Below are positions 46,478-54,538 of a stretch of DNA of 64,000 nt, piece by piece. The notes beneath the pieces are model-generated. The model had not been told where the DNA came from, did not search any database, and saw nothing but the letters and a program-made list of their open reading frames with translations. The stretch covers positions 113,304 to 177,303 of the forward strand of contig JAEANN010000042.1 in the NCBI GenBank assembly GCA_016841965.1, read 5' to 3'. The DNA is from Candidatus Roseilinea mizusawaensis (lineage in GTDB: Bacteria; Chloroflexota; Anaerolineae; J036; Brachytrichaceae). The translations under genes and the position numbers were made by a program. How positions within the stretch are numbered: the first letter of the stretch is position 1; every line of letters begins with the position of its first letter.

Positions 46478-46616
46478 TGATCGGAGTGTACCCGCACAGT
46501 TGCAAGCGCGCGTTGGCCGGCCCGTCAACCCACGCCTGTTGACTCGCGCGTTAGCCAGCCGGCAATTGTAGAATGTCCACGTTATTTGCAACACCATCAA
46601 GACCCGAACGATCGAC

Positions 46617-47444
46617 ATGAGCCATTCACGCATCCTTTGTCACAAAGCCGGCGCAGCGGGCCGAACTGCTTCAATGTGCGCGATTGCGCTGGCGCTCTGC
46701 CTTGCCCTGCCGGCATCGCCGGCCGGCAGCGCAACTTCCGCCATCACGGGGACTGAAGAAGATATGCTTCCAACCGGCCAACATAGTTACACCTTTGAGT
46801 CCAAAGCAGGCAATCGCAAGCTGCGCCTCAACTACTGGTTGTTCCTCCCGCAATCCTACGGTCAGGACCCCGACATGCGCTGGCCGCTGCTGTTGTTCCT
46901 GCACGGCTCGCGCGAAGCCGGGCGCGACATCAACCGCGTGCGCAACGCCATCCTGCCCCAGATCGTCGATCAGCAGCCCAACTTTCCGTTTATTGTGGTG
47001 TCCCCTCAGTCGCCATCATCGTCTACCTGGGACACCAGCATCCCGGCCATCATCGCGTTGTTGGACGACTTGCAGACGCGGCTGGCGATTGACCCCGACC
47101 GCGTGTATCTCACCGGCCTGAGTCTGGGTGGGTTCGGCGCATGGGCGTTGGCCCGCGCCCAGCCAGAGCGGTTTGCCGCCATCGTGCCGGTGGTCGGCGG
47201 CTACTATGCTGACCCGCGCCTGCTATGCCCGCTCAAGGACATCCCCATCTGGGTGTTTCACGGCACCAAAGACTGGAATGTGCCCTTCAGACAATCCGAG
47301 CGCGTGGTGAAAGCGTTGCAGGCATGCGGTGGCAATCCCCGCTTCACGATCTACGAAGGGGCCGACCATGATGAAGGCTGGCGGCGCGCCTATAACGACC
47401 CTGAACTCTATGACTGGCTGTTACAGCAGCGCAGAAGCCGGTGA
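46617..47444 (+). CDS. Secreted alpha/beta-hydrolase (esterase / PHB-depolymerase-like)
   Basis: 275 aa. N-terminal signal peptide (hydrophobic core about 20-35, cleavage near SPAGSA). Alpha/beta-hydrolase fold: LLFLHGSREAGRD (oxyanion strand), nucleophile elbow GLSLGGFGAW with Ser, Asp in FHGTKDWNVPFRQS, and His in EGADHDEGWRR. The family includes feruloyl/acetyl esterases that trim plant polysaccharides, fitting the glycosidase neighbours. First gene of a plus-strand cluster with the GHL6-like enzyme and the serpin. Confidence 0.87.
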   Translation: MSHSRILCHKAGAAGRTASMCAIALALCLALPASPAGSATSAITGTEEDMLPTGQHSYTFESKAGNRKLRLNYWLFLPQSYGQDPDMRWPLLLFLHGSREAGRDINRVRNAILPQIVDQQPNFPFIVVSPQSPSSSTWDTSIPAIIALLDDLQTRLAIDPDRVYLTGLSLGGFGAWALARAQPERFAAIVPVVGGYYADPRLLCPLKDIPIWVFHGTKDWNVPFRQSERVVKALQACGGNPRFTIYEGADHDEGWRRAYNDPELYDWLLQQRRSR

Positions 47445-47480
47445 GAGTCTGAAGAGTCTGAAGAGTCTGAAGAGTCTGAG
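47445..47480. repeat. 9-bp tandem repeat, four copies
   Basis: GAGTCTGAA repeats four times directly after the esterase stop codon. It lies in the 113-nt gap before the next start. No function visible; slippage-prone. Confidence 0.85.
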
Positions 47481-47557
47481 AAGGTGAAGACCTTGCATCG
47501 GCTAGGGAGCAGGTGAAGACGACATTCGGTTTGATTCATCATAGGAGGAGCATTCAC

Positions 47558-49531
47558 GTGAGCGCAACAATCTTGCGACAGCGACAGATCCATCTGGACT
47601 TTCACACCGGTCCGGCCATCCCCGATGTGGGGGCCGACTTCGATGCGCAGCAGTTCGCGCAGATGATGAAGCGCGCCCACGTGAACTCAGTCACCGTATT
47701 CGCCAAGTGCCATCATGGCCACCTGTACTACGTCACGCAGCACCCGGCCCGCCATCCGCATCTGAAGGCCGGCCTCGACCTGACCCGCCAACAGGTGGAT
47801 GCCCTTCACGCCGAGGGCATTCGCGCGCCCATCTACATCTCGGTGCTGTTCGATGAATATGCGGCCAACACCTACCCGGAGTGGGTGGCTAAAGGGCCGG
47901 ACGGCGCAACCATTGGCCGCAAGCCGCTGCAAGCCGGCTGGCAGATCATGGACATGACCAGCCCTTATCAGGAATACCTCGCCGAGCAGGTGCAGGAGAT
48001 TCTGGACAAGTTTAGGCCGGTAGATGGCATTTTCTTCGACATCTGCTTCGATGTGCCCAGTGTCAGCAAATGGGCCATCGCCGCCATGCTCGAGCAGGGC
48101 TACGATCCAACGCAGGATTCGGATCGCGCGCGGTTTGCCCACGAGGTCACGCTGGCTTACATGAAGCGCTTCGGCGATAGGGTGAAAGACAGCGCGCCGG
48201 ACGCGACGGTGTATTTCAACTCACGCCCGCTCAGCGGCCTGCCCCATGACGCGCCATTGATGACGCATGTCGAGATCGAGGCGCTGCCAACTGGCGGCTG
48301 GGGCTATATGTACTTCCCCAAGAATGTGCGCTATGCGCGCAATTTCGGCAAACCCTACATGGGCATGACCGGCCGCTTCCACAAAAGTTGGGCCGACTTC
48401 GGTGGGCTGAAGCCATTTGCCGCGCTGAAGTACGAGGTGTGCCAGATGCTGGCCCATGGCGCGCAATGCTCGGTGGGCGACCAGCTCCACCCGCGCGGCC
48501 GGCTCGACCCGGTCGTGTACGATCTGATCGGCCGCGTCTACGCGTATGCCGAGGCGTGTGAGCCGTGGACGGCCGGCGCGACACCCGTCTCGCAGATTGC
48601 CGTGTTGCGCAGCAGCACAGACGCCGGCGTGTACCGTGAGGAGCCGGGAGGCACACACGATGGCGTCACGCGCCTGCTCAGTCACCTCAAACACCAGTTC
48701 GATTTCCTGGATTCCGATATGAAGTTCGAGCAGTATGAACTCGTCATTCTGCCCGACGCGGTGCAGGTCGATGCCAAACTGGCCCGGCGCTTGCAGACCT
48801 ATCTCGCCCGGGGCGGCAACATCATGGTCACGGGAACCAGCGGGCTGGACGACGCGCTGCAACCGCTGTTGCCGGAGATGGGCGCGCGGGTTGAGGGCCA
48901 TAGCCCCTACCAGACCACCTACATTCGCTTTGGGCCGGCTGTCGCAGCGGGCGTGCCGGCCACCGATCACGTGATGTATGAACGCGGTATTCGCATGAAG
49001 CCGGCGCGCGGCGCGCATTGCCTGGCTGAGGTGATCGAGCCATACTTCGACCGCAACTATCAGCATTTCTGCTCGCACGCGCAGACGCCGCCCAACCCTG
49101 CGCCGACCGGCTACGCCGCCGCCATCCGCAAGGGCAACGTCATCACCATCCCATATCCGATCTTCAAAGCCTATGGCACGCACGCCAATCTGGCCTATCG
49201 CTGGCTGGTCGGCAACTGCATCCGGCTGTTGATTGAACCAGAGCTGACTGTAAGCGCGCCGAGCACGCTGGAAGCCACCCTCATGCGTCAGGGCAGGCGC
49301 ACCGTTGTACACTTGCTGCAGTTCGTCGCTGATCGGCGCACCGATGTGCTCGACCTGGTGGAAGACATCATCCCGCTCTACAACGTGCCGCTGTCGCTCA
49401 AGCTATCGCGTGCGCCCCGCCGGGTCTACCTCGCGCCATCAGGCGAGGCGCTTGACCTTGTGTTTGCTGATGGCCGGGCCAATGTAACTGTGCCGGTTGT
49501 GGAGGGACATCAGATGGTTGTCTTCGAGTGA
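47558..49531 (+). CDS. Putative glycoside hydrolase (GHL6-like with GH42-type trimerisation domain)
   Basis: 657 aa. The first 370 residues look like an (alpha/beta)8 glycosidase of the hypothetical family GHL6 (HLDFHTGPAIPDVGADFDAQ, VTVFAKCHHGHLYY, VDGIFFDICFDVPSVSKW). Residues about 375-520 resemble the GH42 trimerisation (class I amidotransferase-like) domain (EQYELVILPDAVQVDAKLAR, YLARGGNIMVTGTSGLDDAL). A beta-sandwich ends the protein. GTG 47558 is chosen for its AGGAGGAG ribosome site. No signal peptide. Substrate unknown; relatives act on beta-galactosides or fucosides. Confidence 0.8.
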   Translation: MSATILRQRQIHLDFHTGPAIPDVGADFDAQQFAQMMKRAHVNSVTVFAKCHHGHLYYVTQHPARHPHLKAGLDLTRQQVDALHAEGIRAPIYISVLFDEYAANTYPEWVAKGPDGATIGRKPLQAGWQIMDMTSPYQEYLAEQVQEILDKFRPVDGIFFDICFDVPSVSKWAIAAMLEQGYDPTQDSDRARFAHEVTLAYMKRFGDRVKDSAPDATVYFNSRPLSGLPHDAPLMTHVEIEALPTGGWGYMYFPKNVRYARNFGKPYMGMTGRFHKSWADFGGLKPFAALKYEVCQMLAHGAQCSVGDQLHPRGRLDPVVYDLIGRVYAYAEACEPWTAGATPVSQIAVLRSSTDAGVYREEPGGTHDGVTRLLSHLKHQFDFLDSDMKFEQYELVILPDAVQVDAKLARRLQTYLARGGNIMVTGTSGLDDALQPLLPEMGARVEGHSPYQTTYIRFGPAVAAGVPATDHVMYERGIRMKPARGAHCLAEVIEPYFDRNYQHFCSHAQTPPNPAPTGYAAAIRKGNVITIPYPIFKAYGTHANLAYRWLVGNCIRLLIEPELTVSAPSTLEATLMRQGRRTVVHLLQFVADRRTDVLDLVEDIIPLYNVPLSLKLSRAPRRVYLAPSGEALDLVFADGRANVTVPVVEGHQMVVFE

Positions 49532-49537
49532 GGATTT

Positions 49538-50665
49538 ATGCGCGCATCTTCCGTGTCGTCACTGGCTGAGACCTTCAATGGCTTCGGCTTTCGTCTGCTG
49601 GCCGAGCTGGCGCGGGGCAAGCCGGCCAACACGCTGATTTCACCGGCCAGCATTGCCATGGCGTTGACGCTGGCCTGCAACGGCGCAGCCGGCGAGACAC
49701 AGCAGGCTATGGCGCAGGCGCTGGGTATCGACGGGCTGAGCCTTAAAAAAGTGAACCAGGGCTGCGCCGGCCTGCTCGATGCCCTGGCGACGCTCGACCC
49801 GCGTGTCGAAATCAGCCTGGCCAGCGCGGTGTGGGTGGCTGCCGACGCAAAGGTCAAGCCGGCTTTTGTCGAGATCGGCCGCCTGATGTATCGCGCCGAA
49901 ATCCGCAACATCTCTTTCGATGAGGCAGCGGTGAAGGTCATCAACGAGTGGGTGGAGGCAAAGACCCAGGGCCGCGTCCGGCAATTGCTGGGGCCGGGCG
50001 ATCTGACGCCGGCGACGCTCATCGCGTTGTTGAACGCCATCTACTTCAAGGGCGTCTGGGCGCGCGCCTTTGAGTCCAACCTGACACGGGAAGGCGTTTT
50101 CACGCGCGCCGATGGCACGACGCAGCCGGCCATGCTCATGCGCCAGTCCGGCAAATTCGCCTACTTCAGCAATGAGCGGGCGCAGGTCGTGCGATTGCCC
50201 TACGGAACCGGGCGCGCCAGTATGATGATCGCGCTACCCCGGCCGAAAATCGACATCGGCGCATTCGCGCGCGAAATGAATGCCGCCGGCTGGGCCAGGC
50301 TGACCCACCCGCTGTTGATGCGCGAAGGCAGTGTTGTGCTGCCGCGTTTCAAGGTGGAATGCGCCCTGCGACTTAATGACGCGCTCAGTGCGCTGGGCAT
50401 GGGGGTTGCCTTCGGCGATCAGGCCAACTTCAGCGCCATGTTCGCCAGAGATCATGCCCACATCAGCGTCGTCCAGCACAAAGCATTCGTCGAGGTGAAT
50501 GAAGAAGGCACCGAAGCCGCTGCCGCCACGGCTGTGGTGATGGCCAAAACACTGTCGCTTGCGCCGGCGCCCTTCCACTTCGTCGCCGACCGGCCGTTCT
50601 GCTTTGCCATCGAGGACGGCGAGACCGGCGTGATTCTGTTCCTGGGTGTCGTGACCCACGTGTGA
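49538..50665 (+). CDS. Serpin-family serine protease inhibitor
   Basis: 375 aa, complete serpin fold length. Conserved pieces: NTLISPASIAMALTLACNGA, LLNAIYFKGVWARAFESN, and the hinge EVNEEGTEAAAATAVVM, with small residues at P12-P9 as in inhibitory serpins. Counting from the hinge Gly (P15) puts P1 near Thr in AKTLSL; the loop is about 4 residues longer than alpha-1-antitrypsin. C-terminal VADRPFCFAIEDGETGVILF is the family signature. No signal peptide, so it should guard against an intracellular protease or be released otherwise. Starts 7 nt after the preceding gene. Confidence 0.94.
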   Translation: MRASSVSSLAETFNGFGFRLLAELARGKPANTLISPASIAMALTLACNGAAGETQQAMAQALGIDGLSLKKVNQGCAGLLDALATLDPRVEISLASAVWVAADAKVKPAFVEIGRLMYRAEIRNISFDEAAVKVINEWVEAKTQGRVRQLLGPGDLTPATLIALLNAIYFKGVWARAFESNLTREGVFTRADGTTQPAMLMRQSGKFAYFSNERAQVVRLPYGTGRASMMIALPRPKIDIGAFAREMNAAGWARLTHPLLMREGSVVLPRFKVECALRLNDALSALGMGVAFGDQANFSAMFARDHAHISVVQHKAFVEVNEEGTEAAAATAVVMAKTLSLAPAPFHFVADRPFCFAIEDGETGVILFLGVVTHV

Positions 50666-50779
50666 CAATGAGCGAGCCAAATTACAACACCCAAACACCT
50701 AGCGGGACGTAAAGCAGCAGGGCCAAGATTGCGCAAAACTGCCTATATCAGTTTTCTTCGGCTTAGGGACATAAAAGGC

Positions 50780-50808
50780 TTGACATCGCCGCTGGCGCTT
50801 CATACAAT
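50780..50808 (+). promoter_or_regulatory. Near-consensus promoter of the candidate ncRNA
   Basis: TTGACA (50780-50785, perfect), 17-bp spacer, TACAAT (50803-50808, 5 of 6). The best promoter in the window; no open reading frame with a ribosome site follows it. Predicted start is near 50815. Confidence 0.8.
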
Positions 50809-50814
50809 GGATAC

Positions 50815-51177
50815 AAGCAGGGAGCTCCAAGGAATTGGAAAGCGACCTCATAACAGCAGAAGCCGATGCTTGAACGCGATTAGCCTGCAAAGATGAGCGG
50901 TCATCTTCAGGCAATTAAGTTAAAGAGCAAAGGCAAGCCGCGCACTCGAGGCTGAGCACAATCAAGCGGTCAGGCACGCTCTAACCTAGAGCTTGGAAGA
51001 CAGCCTGAAACACAGCCAAAGAGAACAACCGAAGAGGAAGTCAGCGTTTCGTTGAAGCGAATGCGGGTGAAGACCAATTCGCAAGCCGGTAAGGCAAAAG
51101 AAACACAGACTCTCTGGTGAAAAGCGCAACGTTGTGAGGCGGGCTTGAAGGTTACTTGAAGCCCCTGCTTACTTTTT
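50815..51177 (+). ncRNA. Candidate structured non-coding RNA, about 363 nt, unassigned
   Basis: Between the strong promoter at 50780 and a U-tract at 51173-51177 lies a region with no plausible coding frame. The predicted 5' end AAGCAGGG (50815-50822) pairs perfectly with CCCTGCTT (51163-51170) directly before the U-tract, so the RNA is closed by a terminal helix. Internal hairpins: CCAA/TTGG with a GGAA tetraloop (50827-50838); a two-part stem 50883-50887/50908-50912 and 50891-50896/50901-50906 with loop GCGG; GCTCTA/TAGAGC (50978-50992); TTCGT/GCGAA (51048-51061); GGGCTT/AAGCCC (51141-51164), the last competing with the closing helix. I see no signatures of RNase P RNA, tmRNA, SRP RNA or group I/II introns. 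Existence is inferred, not proven. Confidence 0.62.
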
Positions 51178-51189
51178 CCCACTCGCTTG

Positions 51190-52482
51190 TCAAGGGCGAA
51201 TCGGCTCAAATTGGTTGCACGTGTCCCCTGGCGCCGAAGGATCCGCGACAAACCCGATGTTGTTCTCCAGAGCAGCCTGGCCGGCCTGCACCGTCACTGC
51301 CAGGCGTTGGCGCGTTGCGCGGTAGCCGGGGGGCGCAATCGGCAAGAGTTGATACTGCCCAGCAGTGACAGGCACGCCAAATGTCCCGTCATCCCCCACG
51401 TAGCCGCACACATACCAATCGCCCCCGGCTGTGATCTTGTACCACATGCCGTATAGTTCGCGCTCGCCGGGGTCGCGCTGACCATTCTGATTGCGATCCT
51501 CATAAGCCGAGCCACGAATGCTGCCCAGTCCCGATCCGCCGGATGGCGCGGACACAACGGCCGGATTGGGAGCCGGTGAGGGAGGGGCGATATCGCCAGA
51601 TTGCAACGCTCGCAGGCGCTGATACTGCGCCTGCATAGCCGCCTGGACTTCGCTCATCTGGCGCTGCCAGTCTGGATCCGAGGCAAGCTCTGGCCTGGCC
51701 TGTGACTGCGCCAGCAACGCCCGCGCGCGCGCAAACAGGCGATCCAAATCGGTGTTCACGGCGCGCAGGATGTCCAGTGTGGCCTGTTGTTCAGATGTGA
51801 GTGTGGGCACAAGTGTGGGCACAAGTGTGGGCACAAGTGTGGGCCGACGCGTGGCTGCAGGGGGCGCCTCGGCCGGTCGAGTGGTGGGAGATGGTGTGGG
51901 AGAAAGTGCCAACGTCGGCGCAGGTTCAGGTGTGGGCAACGGGGTTTGTGTAGGCGCAGGGGGGCGGTTGGGCGCGCCGCGCGTCGGAATCGGTGTGACT
52001 TGTTGGGCAGCGACCTCAGCAGTGAGTGTGGCCGTTGGCGCGGCAGCCGGCCAGAGCGAATTCAACCAACCGGTGGCGGTGCCCGACGCCAGTAGCGCAA
52101 TCACGCAGCCGGCCACCAGCAGCAGGGCCAACAACGCTACCCCCGCGACCCACGCGCCTGAGCGCGTCTGGCCGGCGGCGCTTGATGGCTGGGCAGGCGT
52201 GGACTGCGCACTTGCAGCGGGGGCCGGCACGCCACGCCCGGCATTAGGCCCGGCATTAGGCCCGGCATCCTGATGGGCCAGTGCAAGCGCGGTATCGATC
52301 AGCGCCTGCGCATCGGGCGCAGCATAGGCAACTTTAAAGTCATGTGTCAGCGTGTCGTAAACAGGTCGGCCTTTGCGCTGCTCGTCATAGATCAGGGACA
52401 ACAGGCGATCGGCGCGAGTACGTGGCGCTTCGATCATGGATCGCGCGCGAGCAACCAGCACGGGATCGGGTTGGCCGCTCAT
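51190..52482 (-). CDS. Membrane-anchored protein with SdrB-like extracellular domain
   Basis: 430 aa. A cytoplasmic N-terminal part (about 1-110, with helical MIEAPRTRADRLLSLIYDEQ), one membrane helix about 112-135 (GVALLALLLVAGCVIALLAS), a Pro/Thr-rich stalk including tandem LVPT units, a helical segment about 235-300, and a C-terminal beta domain starting at GSIRGSAYEDRNQNGQRDPG, the calcium-loop signature of SdrD B-like/prealbumin-like repeats, ending with two Cys regions. Probably surface-exposed. TACAAT ends 8 nt before the ATG at 52482, another leaderless layout. Function unknown. Confidence 0.8.
   Translation of the reverse strand: MSGQPDPVLVARARSMIEAPRTRADRLLSLIYDEQRKGRPVYDTLTHDFKVAYAAPDAQALIDTALALAHQDAGPNAGPNAGRGVPAPAASAQSTPAQPSSAAGQTRSGAWVAGVALLALLLVAGCVIALLASGTATGWLNSLWPAAAPTATLTAEVAAQQVTPIPTRGAPNRPPAPTQTPLPTPEPAPTLALSPTPSPTTRPAEAPPAATRRPTLVPTLVPTLVPTLTSEQQATLDILRAVNTDLDRLFARARALLAQSQARPELASDPDWQRQMSEVQAAMQAQYQRLRALQSGDIAPPSPAPNPAVVSAPSGGSGLGSIRGSAYEDRNQNGQRDPGERELYGMWYKITAGGDWYVCGYVGDDGTFGVPVTAGQYQLLPIAPPGYRATRQRLAVTVQAGQAALENNIGFVADPSAPGDTCNQFEPIRP
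51799..51844 (-). repeat. 12-bp in-frame tandem repeat, nearly four copies
   Basis: AAGTGTGGGCAC (plus-strand reading) repeats inside the surface-protein gene and encodes Val-Pro-Thr-Leu units of the stalk. Confidence 0.85.
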
Positions 52483-52600
52483 GTAGCTGTATTGTAAAGG
52501 CAAAAGGCGCCCCGTATGTGCCGCCAGGTTGCCCGATTGGCCGAGGCTTGCCAGATCACAGCCGGCATCCTCACCGGGGAATTGTAAGCGTGTCGGCGCG

Positions 52601-53476
52601 TCAGCCTTTCAGGCCGGTTAAGGCGATGCCCTGGACGAAGAACTTCTGGCCGATGAAGAACAGCACGATGCATGGCGCCAGGGCGATGGTGGAGGCAGCC
52701 ATCAAGATTTCCCAGCGCCCCTGCCCGCCGGCCGGGTAGGCCAGAATGCTGGCCAGCCCCAGCGCCAGCGTTTTGTTCTGCTCCGAGTTCAGATAAATCA
52801 GCGGGGCAAGAAAATCGTTCCAGTGGTAGAGGAACGAGAAAATCACCACCGTCACAATGATGGGGCCAGACAGCGGCATGATGATTCGCCAGTACACGCC
52901 AAGCACATTGCTGCCATCAATGATGGCCGCTTCATCCAGGTCTTTGGGAATTGTGAGGAAGAACTGGCGCATGAGAAAGACCTGGTAGGCATTGGCGAAG
53001 AAGTGCGGCACGACCAGTGGCAGGAAGGTGTCGATCCAGTTCAGTTGCCGGAACAACACAAACTGCGGGATCATCGTTACCTGAAAGGGCAGCATCATGG
53101 TGCTGAGCACGAGCAGAAACATGAAGTTTTTGCCGCGCGCCTTGAGCCGGGCAAATGCAAACGCCACGATAGAGCAGGACAGCAGATCGCCGATGATGTT
53201 GAGCTGGGTGATGATGGCGGTGTTGAGCATGAACCGGCCAAACGGCATCAGGTCGAACACATAGGCGAAGTTGCTCCACATCGGCGTCTCGGGCAACCAG
53301 CGCGGCGGAAACAAGAACACCTCGTAATTTTGTTTCAGCGCCGTGGTCACCATCCACACCAGCGGTAGTGTCACGATGATGGCGCCCAGCAGGATGAGCA
53401 GATAGGCAATCAGATCGCCCACGAGCCTGGCGCGCGCAATCGAGCCGGCGCGTACTGTCACTGTGTTGTGCGCCAC
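52601..53476 (-). CDS. Carbohydrate ABC transporter permease, MalG type
   Basis: 291 aa, six membrane segments. The EAA loop reads LDEAAIIDGSNVLGVYWRII; MRQFFLTIPKDLDEAA and FFIGQKFFVQGIALTGLKG at the C-terminus are family-typical. It starts 2 nt downstream of the MalF-type stop. No ATPase gene is present in the operon. Confidence 0.94.
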   Translation of the reverse strand: MAHNTVTVRAGSIARARLVGDLIAYLLILLGAIIVTLPLVWMVTTALKQNYEVFLFPPRWLPETPMWSNFAYVFDLMPFGRFMLNTAIITQLNIIGDLLSCSIVAFAFARLKARGKNFMFLLVLSTMMLPFQVTMIPQFVLFRQLNWIDTFLPLVVPHFFANAYQVFLMRQFFLTIPKDLDEAAIIDGSNVLGVYWRIIMPLSGPIIVTVVIFSFLYHWNDFLAPLIYLNSEQNKTLALGLASILAYPAGGQGRWEILMAASTIALAPCIVLFFIGQKFFVQGIALTGLKG

Positions 53477-53477
53477 G

Positions 53478-54419
53478 TCAGGCCTCCGTCTCGTAGAACA
53501 CCCATTGTCGGGCCAGCTTGAACTGCAACAACGTCACGATCAGAATGATGGCGAATAGCACCCATGCCAGCGCGGATGCGTACCCCATTTTGAAAAACTT
53601 GAAGGCGTTGTTGTAGAGATACAGGCCGTACACCATGGTGGCGTTGCCCGGCCCGCCAGATGTCATGACGTAGACGGTGGTGAACGCCTGCAACGCGCCG
53701 ATCAGGCCGGTGGTCAGGGCAAAGAAGATGGCCGGTGTCATCAGGGGCAGGGTGATATGCCAAAACTTGGCTGCGCCGGTGGCCCCATCGATATCGGCTG
53801 CTTCGTACAGGTGTTGCGGGATGCCTTGTAAGCCGGCGAGAAAGATCACCATATTCCCGCCAAATCCCCACACGCTCATGATGATAAGAGAGGGCAACGC
53901 CCAGGCGCTGCTTGCCAGCCAGCGTGGCCCCTGAATGCCGAAGAATTCCAGCACCAGATTGATCACGCCGAATTCGGGGTTGTACATGATGCGCCACATC
54001 CAGGCCACTGCCACGCCCGACACCACGAAGGGCAAGTAATAGATCACCCGGAAAAACTGCTGTCCCCGAATGTTGCGATTGAGCAGCAGCGCCACCAGCA
54101 TGGCGACCACAATCGTCAGGCTGACACTACCCAGCGCGTACACGATCGTGACCCGCAGCGCATTCCAGAACAGGGGATCGGCCACCATCTCGGCGAAGTT
54201 TGCCAGCCCGACCCATTGCGCCGGCGTCAACAAATCCCACTGCGTCAGGCTGAAGATTGCCGACGCGACCATGGGGCCGAGGGTAAACATCAGAAATCCG
54301 ACGATCCAGGGTGAGATCAGCGCATAGAACCAGATTTCCTGCTGGCGCTCCCACCCTGAAAAGCGCGCTGTGTGGCGAACGCCGGCTGTCCCGGTGCGTC
54401 GAGTCAAGATCGTGTTCAT
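53478..54419 (-). CDS. Carbohydrate ABC transporter permease, MalF type
   Basis: 313 aa, CUT1 family. WFYALISPWIVGFLMFTLGP is TM1; the EAA loop is HLYEAADIDGATGAAKFWHI. I start at the ATG 54419 (MNTILTRRTGT); a longer frame adds 39 codons that overlap the upstream hairpin and lack a ribosome site. Middle gene of the third importer. Confidence 0.92.
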   Translation of the reverse strand: MNTILTRRTGTAGVRHTARFSGWERQQEIWFYALISPWIVGFLMFTLGPMVASAIFSLTQWDLLTPAQWVGLANFAEMVADPLFWNALRVTIVYALGSVSLTIVVAMLVALLLNRNIRGQQFFRVIYYLPFVVSGVAVAWMWRIMYNPEFGVINLVLEFFGIQGPRWLASSAWALPSLIIMSVWGFGGNMVIFLAGLQGIPQHLYEAADIDGATGAAKFWHITLPLMTPAIFFALTTGLIGALQAFTTVYVMTSGGPGNATMVYGLYLYNNAFKFFKMGYASALAWVLFAIILIVTLLQFKLARQWVFYETEA

Positions 54420-54454
54420 GGGTATCCAACCTGGGCGTATCCAGATGAGCAAAC

Positions 54455-54487
54455 GGGAACCCGCTCCATCGACAGAAGCGGGTTCCC
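54455..54487 (-). other. Intra-operon hairpin between binding-protein and permease genes
   Basis: An 11-bp perfect stem (54455-54465 with 54477-54487) and an 11-nt loop in the 119-nt gap after the binding-protein stop. No U-tract. Same position as the hairpins in the other two ABC operons. Confidence 0.65.
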
Positions 54488-54538
54488 AATGACCTGACTG
54501 CATCGCCGGGGCTACAGCCCGCGGCAGCGCAGCCAAGT

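Noticed and set aside
50815..51177. RNase P RNA (two ends pair, about 360 nt, GAGGAAGTC-like stretch)
   Set aside because: The GAGGAAGTC-like segment lies about 220 nt from the 5' end instead of near it and lacks the full conserved core; the 3' conserved core (ACAGAA...CCGGCTTA type) is absent.
50815..51177. tmRNA
   Set aside because: No tRNA-like T-loop, no CCA-adjacent acceptor sequence and no resume-codon tag reading frame could be found.
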